This document shows positions 56,617 through 64,000 of a DNA stretch of 64,000 nt, one piece after another. Position numbers and translations under genes: made by a program. The notes below the pieces were generated by a model. That model saw only the letters and a list, made by a program, of their open reading frames with translations. It searched no databases and was not told the origin of the DNA. How positions within the stretch are numbered: position 1 is the stretch's first letter; each line of letters starts with the position of its first letter. Origin of the DNA: Balanoglossus misakiensis (lineage: Eukaryota > Hemichordata); assembly GCA_040954595.2 (NCBI GenBank), contig CM082576.2, positions 15,004,001 to 15,068,000 on the forward strand, given 5' to 3'.

Positions 56617-59600
56617 TTACAACGTTTTCCTTTTACTTCGTCTGGCTTCGTCATCAGTGGCGTCTCTCTTCACTTTGATGTCAATGCTCAGTTCTTTCAT
56701 CTTCTTTTCCATGAAAGCCGAGAGGCGCGTTCCGGCTTTGTATTCTTGAGAGGAGGGCTGGTTGTACTGCTCACAGTTGGCGAAGACCAGCTTGGCGTCG
56801 GCTATGATCTCGGCCGGGTTCTCGTATTCCAGTTTGTTCATTTTGGCTCTCATGGTACGCAGGTCCATGGGTCTTTTGATCAGCACGTGGTAGTCTGGTG
56901 CCTGTGTGTTAATTGTGCGAAATCAAATGTTATATGAAGTCATCTCTGTAATGCATGGTAATACTGTAAAACAGGAAATATTCATGCAAGATAAATTTTC
57001 GCCAACTTGGTGAGAGCGTAATGAAATACGAGAATGCGAAAAATAATCGTCGCGTAACAGTTGCCTCTTTTTATATTGCGAAAAAATTTCCTGTCACGAA
57101 AATTTCCTGTTCTACAGTATCCCAGTTTAGGATCTCGGGGACAAACTAACAAATACATTGGACTGGATTGAACCAATGCATGTCTGCTGTATCATAGAAT
57201 AAAACTGTTACACAGATACCAAATCTGTCCTTCCGTGTGCAAATGCATTACACTTTACAGGTCTTTGATTGTTCATAAAGAGTAACTTACCAACTTTTTG
57301 CTGACTGGCTGCAGAAATGGCCACGCATCCTTGTGTTTGGTGAGATCTCCTAGAAGCTGTTCACAGGATTTCATCTGACGAGCCCATTCACTCCCCCGGG
57401 ACGACCTGCCAACTTTGCTTCGGTGTGCAGAGTCTGATGGGGAAAGAAAACAACAAATTCATGTCAATGTCACATAAAATACAGCATAAATATATAACAC
57501 ATACAAAATGAAACGAGTCCAAGCATGCGTGAATAATTACTGCCTGGGGCCATATTGGATTGTATTGCAAATACAAGCGTATGTCCACATATGTATGTCT
57601 TGTTTGAAAGAATTGGTTCAAGTATGTCTTGTCTGACAAATGGTAGTGGACATGAAAAATTTCATTACAAAATGTACACATGACTCTAAACAAACAGGTG
57701 TACACACTCACTCAGCCAGGATGAGCCCAATGCATTAGCACCTCTGGATAATATCCATGGAGATGCAAGAGAATATCACTTTGAAGACCTCTCAGCTGAA
57801 AATAATTTTTCTAGATCCATACATTGTTTTCTTATCAAAAATTAAATACAAACCTTCTGATGAATCTCTCCTGGCTTTCTTGCTTTGACTTCTTGACAGC
57901 GGTGGAGACAGAGAACCGTCTGACGCTGTTTGACTTTGACTTTGACTTCTCTTGGTTGCTCTGGTCGTTCTCTCTCGGCCTCTACTTTGTCTGTCACTAG
58001 TTTTGCTGGCGACGGATGCTTTCTCAGTCGGCTTTGATTTGGGAGTGTTCCTGGTTGACCGACTACTTCCACGGGGGGACATTCTTGTTTCTTCTTGTTC
58101 AGAATCTGCAATTTGTTTGGAAGTCTTGGATCTGGACGACGATGATGGCCTCTCTTGGCTGCGGTTTCGCGTCTTACTGCTACTGCTCACCGAACTTGGA
58201 GTCGACCGCCCAGATTTGGTTTTGGATAGTCCTGAAATTAAAACAAAACGTAATAAAGTTTACACGTGCAATGTACATGAAAGCTATGGGATAAGTAAAC
58301 TCACCAAAATCCATATTTACATCAGAACTTTCTAGAGTTTCCAGAAGTATACTTTTCCAGGTTGGGGGGGGGGGGGAGATTTCCCTTCAGTGTCATACAG
58401 ATCAGACACCATGAAGAAAGACTCAACTTTCTTACAATCAACTCTGAACTCCTCATAGCAATTAAGTTCCTATATTCAAATTCCTTACAATATTTTGCCT
58501 TGGCTAACCCAAAATGTGTATTCGTCACAAACACAAGAGACATAATTACCTTTTACTTTGATGCTAGCTTTCTTCGGGGCCTGCTGCTCTGTGCACACCT
58601 GGCAAACCCATTGCCCAGATGGTATTTTCTTCATGGGCGGAGATGCACATCTCAGGTGATATGCTAATGGGCAGTTGTCACAGAGAATAAGTTGGCCTTC
58701 GCAACCACACTTTGCGCACACGTCAATGTGACTGTCCTCCTCGTCTTTATCACTTTCTTCACTGGCTGATGAACTGCAATTGACAGGAATACCATATGAA
58801 ATCAAGAGCACCAACTTTGGAATTTTGAATCGTAGCACTTCACAACCTGAAGGCTGCATGAAAATGTGTTGACATCGTCCAAATACCAAGTTGGTTTCAG
58901 ACATGCAAAATTCATAGCAACGTGGTGACTCGGCGGCCGTACTGGATCATATCGCAAAACAAACTGACAAGCATAAATATACCGTATCACATTGTTTTTA
59001 TACAAGGTGGAATGAAATCAGTTGAAGCATGTTCAGATGGGTGCACAGACGAACAGAGGTTTGGTCATATTATTGTATAGATGGAATAAATCATTGTACC
59101 TGGCATCAGAATCTGATTCCTCCTCCTCCTCGTCATCATCTTCATCAGAATCGCTCTCGTCCGCATCTTCTTCATCAGATTCTGATTCCTCATCGTCTTC
59201 AGATTCCTCTTCATCTTCAGATTCCTCACTTTCATCCAAGACCGACTTCCTTCTCCTTCTCTGACTCTGTCTAGCTTGTTTTGGTTTGCAATCAACGCAG
59301 AACCAGTCACCGGCCGGGATCACCTGAAATTCACATCAATATGTAATGAATAATGACTGTTTATACATTGTTTTCCAAATACTGCTATATGGCTGTAGAT
59401 AATATACTCAATGTCAAATAAAGAATAATTCAATTTTCAAGATGTATAAATTGCTGACCTGACAAATCACCTAGATATAATTTTTTAAAAGTTAAATTTC
59501 AAACTTCTCAAAACAACAGTTAAGCTTTCTGTCAACAACAACAACTTGAACAACAAAAATGGGATAAAACTTTAGATCTATTCTTTGTGAAAGAGTTTTT

Positions 59601-62600
59601 CTGAGAAAGGCTTGGTATGGTTATGAAAAAAACTCTTTAGCTATAAACCCAGCCTCCTACCCCTATAAACTAGACAGAGACCATAAAATATCACTGGATG
59701 TAGAATTAACCCTAACTTCTTTAATATTCCCGAACTGTAATAACTTGTAGTGTACAAGTTGCTGGATGGTAAATTTTACCTTGACTTGAGGTTTCAGACA
59801 GTACATATGATGTCCCCTGTCACAGCCATCACACAGGAGCATACGCTCAGCGTCCCCTTTGCGGCGACAAATTCTACAGCGAGCGTTGAGAATGGACTTT
59901 GACCACATCACGGATGCTTCCAACGTTGCCATGTGCAGGAAGACTTGCGGCAGACTGGTTGAGGACATCAGAGATTCTTCCCAACGTTCAAACACTCTCT
60001 TCTCTGGCTTGGATGGTTCTCTTTCTTCATCTGGAAAGTATTTTTTTTTAGAATTGTTACAAACAATGACACCAGCAGAGTACACACGGACCTATGGGGG
60101 AGACTTCATCATTGAAGGGGGGGGGGGGGGGGGGGGGGGGTTCAGAAAAATGCAAGTCCATGAAAAGTTTTCATTCCTCTCCTTTACTGAAGTTTGTAAA
60201 AAACCACTGAACCATTGAATAAAGTTTCTGTGATAAAATTTCATATTTTGAGGAGTACCCATCATAAAGTCAAAACAAAGTCGGCACAAATTGTGGAAAC
60301 ATACACCTAGTATATAAAGAGTTATTTAGTCTACATGTAACTCCAGCACCCAGAAATGGTTTCCAAGGTGATGGATCTCAATTCAGAAATTGACAAACCT
60401 GATGATGACTCATCTTCATTGCTGTCGTCATCTTCTCCCTCTTTTTTCTTTTGCTCTTTCCTGGCGGCCATCATTGCTTGAAACTGTCTCATTGCCGCTT
60501 CTTGTGAAGCTCTCTGCTTGGCTTTCTTTGATGTCTCATCTTCACCTGCAATCACAAAAATTCGGCTTCATAAACACAAGGGTGAATCACAGAAATTTCT
60601 AGAGTTCACTGGATTCTGGCTATCTTAAATAGGTTTTTATGCTAGGGGTCAAATCACATTATAATAATCGCATTCTGGGCCAAAGGTTGACAACTCACTG
60701 TAAATGTAGTAAGTTTGAAGAAATAATATGTAAAATGCATTTCATTAACTAACTTCGGGCAAAAATTTCTGTCTTTGTAGTTAGCATATTAAACTCACTA
60801 AACTTTTTTCACATTTTGTGATTTTTTTCTGTTCAAAGTTCTAGAATGCTCAAATATCACTTTTGCTTATGAACATCCATTTCTCAAACATGGCAAAAAT
60901 CGGCCATCTTGAAATTGTGTCGACCATATAAAATTTTCATCACTCATTGAGTTTCCAAAATTCACTCATAAAAACAAACTGGTGTTTCAGATAGGTAGGA
61001 AGGGAGGGGTGGGAAGAGAGAGGGTGATGGAGACCGTAAATTTTAAGCAAAATCTTGATTCTATCTGAAGAAATGTAAAATTCTGAGAGACATTTTGGTC
61101 CCCAAAAATAACCTCCTCTACCATCTTCCCATAATTGATAGCACTTACCAAGTGGTGGTTTCAAATACTTGGGTTCCACACCCTGTCCAATTTGCAGTAC
61201 AGCACAAGCTAAATCTCGCACAACTTGATCGATTGGATTGGGTGTACTACATCTTGTTGATCCACTACTCGACCCAAGTGGTGTTTCAGATCTCTTCAAT
61301 TCAGATACCCTTTGTGAAAACAAAAACATTTTGTTATTTATCAAGATGGAAAGAGTGCAATGACACTGTATCTCTCACAGTTGGATGTCCATTGGTGTTT
61401 ACTGTGTAGACATTAAACATGCCATTATTCATAAATGTATCCCTATCTACAGAACAAAAGTCTCACTACCTGCAAACCCTATTGCTTTCACCCACATACG
61501 CTTATGTGGGGGAACCGGTTTGGATAATACATTGTAGACATCCAGCAACAGCAGAAGCCTAGTTTCATCTTTAAATTGGATAAGCTGGACCTGCTTGACT
61601 TTGTGTACAATTTTTTACAGGCAGGCCAAAGGAAATAAAACACCACCATTATTTTCCATACATTGTCTATTTGCTTTTAGATATCATAAGTTAGACTGAC
61701 AATCTGCCCACTGTATCAAGCCAGACACAATGATGCATTCTGCATTTACACAATCATTCACTTTATGCATTACCTGTCTTTATGTTTCACAGGCAGAGTC
61801 TGTTGTTCACCTCCCACAGACACATCGTTGATACACATGTCCATTGCTTCATCAGCCATGTCCTTGTCATCCAGTTTGTGTCTCTGCCACCACGGCCCCC
61901 AGCTGATCTCTTTGCACTGCATGTCAAAACTTCCATTCTCAATAGCTTTGATCCACATGCCTCTGTCTTCAGCCTGTAGACATTTCACATTGCATGCATC
62001 AGATGCCATGTATGAACAAAGCCACTCAGTTTAATTAAAAGGCCGACAATTTTCTTAATCCGCATGTGCGTAACTCCGTGTGTACAAACATCATGTCCAA
62101 TCCAAATGTTCTGTAAATTTTGTGTTTTACACGTTCAGATAGTGGACTGCCTTCGCTTCCTTCCATATTTCATGCGCACAGTAGAAGTACATGTAGACTT
62201 TAGTTTTGTCCTTTTTTTCACCCAATTTGCTGTCTTTTCCCAATCTCTGACACAAACTCACAAACTATCGCCACCACCATCTTGTCTGTTGTTACGATAG
62301 CACACTGCCTTACATGTAGAGCATTGACTTTATACAATTTTTGTAACCAGAGTTTCTGGTTTCGCACGTGCGCATAAGACAATCGTTGCCCTTTACAATA
62401 ATCTCTGTGACAGATCTACTCTTCAGATTGTTGAGCTGGAAAGACCCTTAAGTCCTCAAGCTCATTTTTGTCTATGACAGGAACTCTATCGGATTATAAA
62501 TTTTGAGGTGGCTGTAAATATTATTGAGGCTTTTTAAATGTAAAACTACAGAATCCCACATTAAAACTTGATGCAACAGTAATTCTTGCCAAAGAAAACA

Positions 62601-64000
62601 AAATCAGAAAAAAAATTCAGAAATATCTGAGATATCTAAATACCTTGACATATCCTAAAGATCCTGTGTATATGCGTTCTTCCAGATCCAGTATCTGTTC
62701 ACGTAAAGTTAATTCCAGAGTTTCTGAGCCAGGTGACGAATCCAAGTGTCCATCGGACACTAATCCAGTTTTATTCCCACCCAGTTTCACCATCACCTGC
62801 TTTGGTTTGTCCGGCTTATAGTCGGCTGACTCCGGTTCAGATTTGCTCTGATGCAACAATTCCAGCGGGCATTCTCTCACAGAGTCTACGAGTCCTTGTT
62901 TGTCTTGCAAGATGGCCTCCTTGAGGGCGCCTTCGCGGCAACCTCTGGGGTTCAGCGTGTTCGTCAGCCTTTCGATGTCCTCCGTGGTCTTGAAGAATGC
63001 CCAGGTGTAGTGTTCCCTCGTCAACATGCAAGGGTCGTAATTTTCAAAGTTAGTTTTGGAGTCTGTTTGCTCTGTTATGGCAGACTGACTGGCGCCGTTG
63101 TTCTCGTTGAGAACAGTCTTGGCCTCGTGGCCGTTCCCACCATCGTCCTGCATCTCCACGTCATTGTCCAGATTTTCTTTATTGCTGGCCGTGGACGTGT
63201 CGCAGTCGATGCTGTCGTCGGCTTTGCTGTTATCGCCGACGCCGGTTTTGTTTCCCTGAGTAGAGTTATAAGGTAGAAATGGATTGGACTCCAAGTTCTG
63301 AGGTACGGGCACCAGGTCGGATTTGTCCAAGTATTCCATGTCGTATTCCACGAACAATCCGGGAATGCTGCGGAATCTCCAGAAGCGCCGATAACTCCTA
63401 TCCAGACCCACTGGGGTCAGACTGTACTTGCTGCACATGTCAATCATCTGTTCGTGCAGCTCTCTGTCTTTCTTCCGGAATTCTTCCTTCTTCCGGGCCT
63501 CCTCCGCTTGTTGTTTCCGCCGTAACTCTTGTTTTTCTTCCTGACTCGCATTCTCACTATGTTCCTGACTTTCTTCCGTTTCCATTTTCTCGGGATCAGT
63601 TTCTTTATCCATCTTCCTCGTTTTTCGCCTTGGCAACTCATCTTCCTCGTCGCTCTCTTCATTTTTCCTCTTGGACGATTCCTCTGCATTCCTGTTTAAG
63701 AAAAACGAATATGAGTCCAGTTTCTAATCGGGCTGCTATAAGTGGATGGTAAATGAAAGATACATAACAGCTATTATACTGTTCAAGATATCCACAATCA
63801 ATGTGTGAGCACTGAGTCTTCTTGAGACTAAATCCAAAGTATTGGACTAATATTCACTTGAAAATTTCACTTACTTTTCACCAACTTTTGATCCCTTCTC
63901 GTGCTCATCTTTTCGTAGCCTTTCTTCTTTTTCTTTCTGCTTCTGAAGTTTTCGTTCTTTTTCTTTCTCCTTTTCTTTGGCCCGTTCTTCTAGTCTTTGT
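56617..64000 (-). CDS. BAZ1A: BAZ1A / ACF1 chromatin-remodelling subunit, 5' end outside the window
   Basis: Exons in coding order: 63875-64000 (partial), 62644-63691, 61774-61973, 61149-61309, 60399-60545, 59780-60030, 59100-59323, 58550-58773, 57854-58231, 57291-57433, 56617-56901 (TAA). They join in phase to 1061 residues. Order: a Lys/Glu/Arg coiled region; a WHIM motif (RSYRRFWRFRSIPGLFVEYD); LEERIYTGSLGYVK; SLPQVFLHMATLEASVMWSK; PHD1 (NARCRICRRKG ... LLCDGCDRGHHMYC ... GDWFCVDC); a Ser/Asp/Glu tract; PHD2 (CAKCGCEGQLILCDNCPLAYH ... WVCQVC); an RS/RG-rich basic stretch; and a C-terminal bromodomain (DAWPFLQPV, PMDLRTMRAKM, ANCEQYNQPSS). WAC and DDT domains would lie upstream. ACF1 pairs with ISWI/SNF2H in the ACF and CHRAC nucleosome-spacing complexes. 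PHD1 matches BAZ1A much better than BAZ1B. Two PHD fingers occur in insect Acf1; the vertebrate protein has one. Confidence 0.95.
56961..57120. mobile_element. MITE family 2, copy 2, in the last BAZ1A intron
   Basis: ATACTGTAAAACAGGAAAT on the left and atttcctgttctacagtat on the right, with the same interior (gataaattttcgc, cgtcgcgtaacagttgcc) as 5095-5313. Confidence 0.8.
59107..59235 (-). repeat. Asp/Glu/Ser-coding low-complexity tract in BAZ1A
   Basis: GAT/GAA/TCA-type triplets encode an almost purely acidic and Ser segment between the two PHD fingers. It is part of the coding exon 59100-59323, not a separate gene. Confidence 0.9.
60117..60141. repeat. Poly(G) run in a BAZ1A intron
   Basis: About 24 consecutive G on the plus strand. 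The length may be unreliable in assembly. Confidence 0.95.

Noticed and set aside
59107-59235. Acidic/Ser tract as an independent low-complexity gene.
   Set aside because: It is part of the BAZ1A exon 59100-59323 with intact splice sites and phase.
59029-59274. Ser- or His/Pro-rich plus-strand frames of ~80 codons.
   Set aside because: By-products of the acidic BAZ1A triplet tract read on the opposite strand.
62851-63276. 141-codon plus-strand frame.
   Set aside because: Antisense to the large BAZ1A exon 62644-63691, whose minus-strand reading has clear WHIM-type homology.

Overview
This is an animal nuclear genome segment. It has long AT-rich introns with GT-AG splice sites, typical metazoan housekeeping genes, and many short non-autonomous inverted-repeat elements. 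The gene set (a cGAS-like receptor, two phosphonate-type transaminases, two small SPT subunits, ACF1 with two PHD fingers) fits a marine invertebrate such as a non-vertebrate deuterostome or a lophotrochozoan. The sequence alone does not fix the species. All multi-exon models were built by eye: splice phases were checked across every junction, and each complete model sums to a whole number of codons.

Layout. 1-3294 (+): 3' part of a cGAS-like/Mab-21 nucleotidyltransferase with an N-terminal 8-residue tandem repeat. 5365-10862 (-): 2-aminoethylphosphonate:pyruvate transaminase-like gene A. 14251-14420 (+): an isolated SAP-like first exon. 17506-21597 (+): fructosamine/ketosamine-3-kinase. 22490-27023 (-): transaminase paralogue B with a transit-peptide-like N-terminus. 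It is head to head, 168 bp apart, with PSMA3 at 27192-32017 (+), the proteasome alpha-7 (alpha type-3) subunit. 33547-35128 (-) and 38773-40234 (-): two tandem two-exon genes for the small subunit of serine palmitoyltransferase. 41770-45318 (+): TATA-binding protein. 47073-52990 (+): ATG14/Barkor. 56617-64000 (-): 3' part of BAZ1A/ACF1 (WHIM, two PHD fingers, bromodomain), convergent with ATG14.

The genes do not form one pathway. They cover innate sensing, phosphonate and sphingolipid metabolism, deglycation, proteolysis, basal transcription, autophagy and chromatin remodelling. The most unusual points are these: the tandem SPT small subunits, one with Gly at the acyl-chain selectivity position; the duplicated phosphonate transaminase with a diverged active-site neighbourhood in one copy; the cGAS-like receptor with an intact catalytic triad and a minisatellite-encoded tail; and several inverted-repeat elements that touch gene signals (a stop codon, a splice acceptor, the TBP upstream region).
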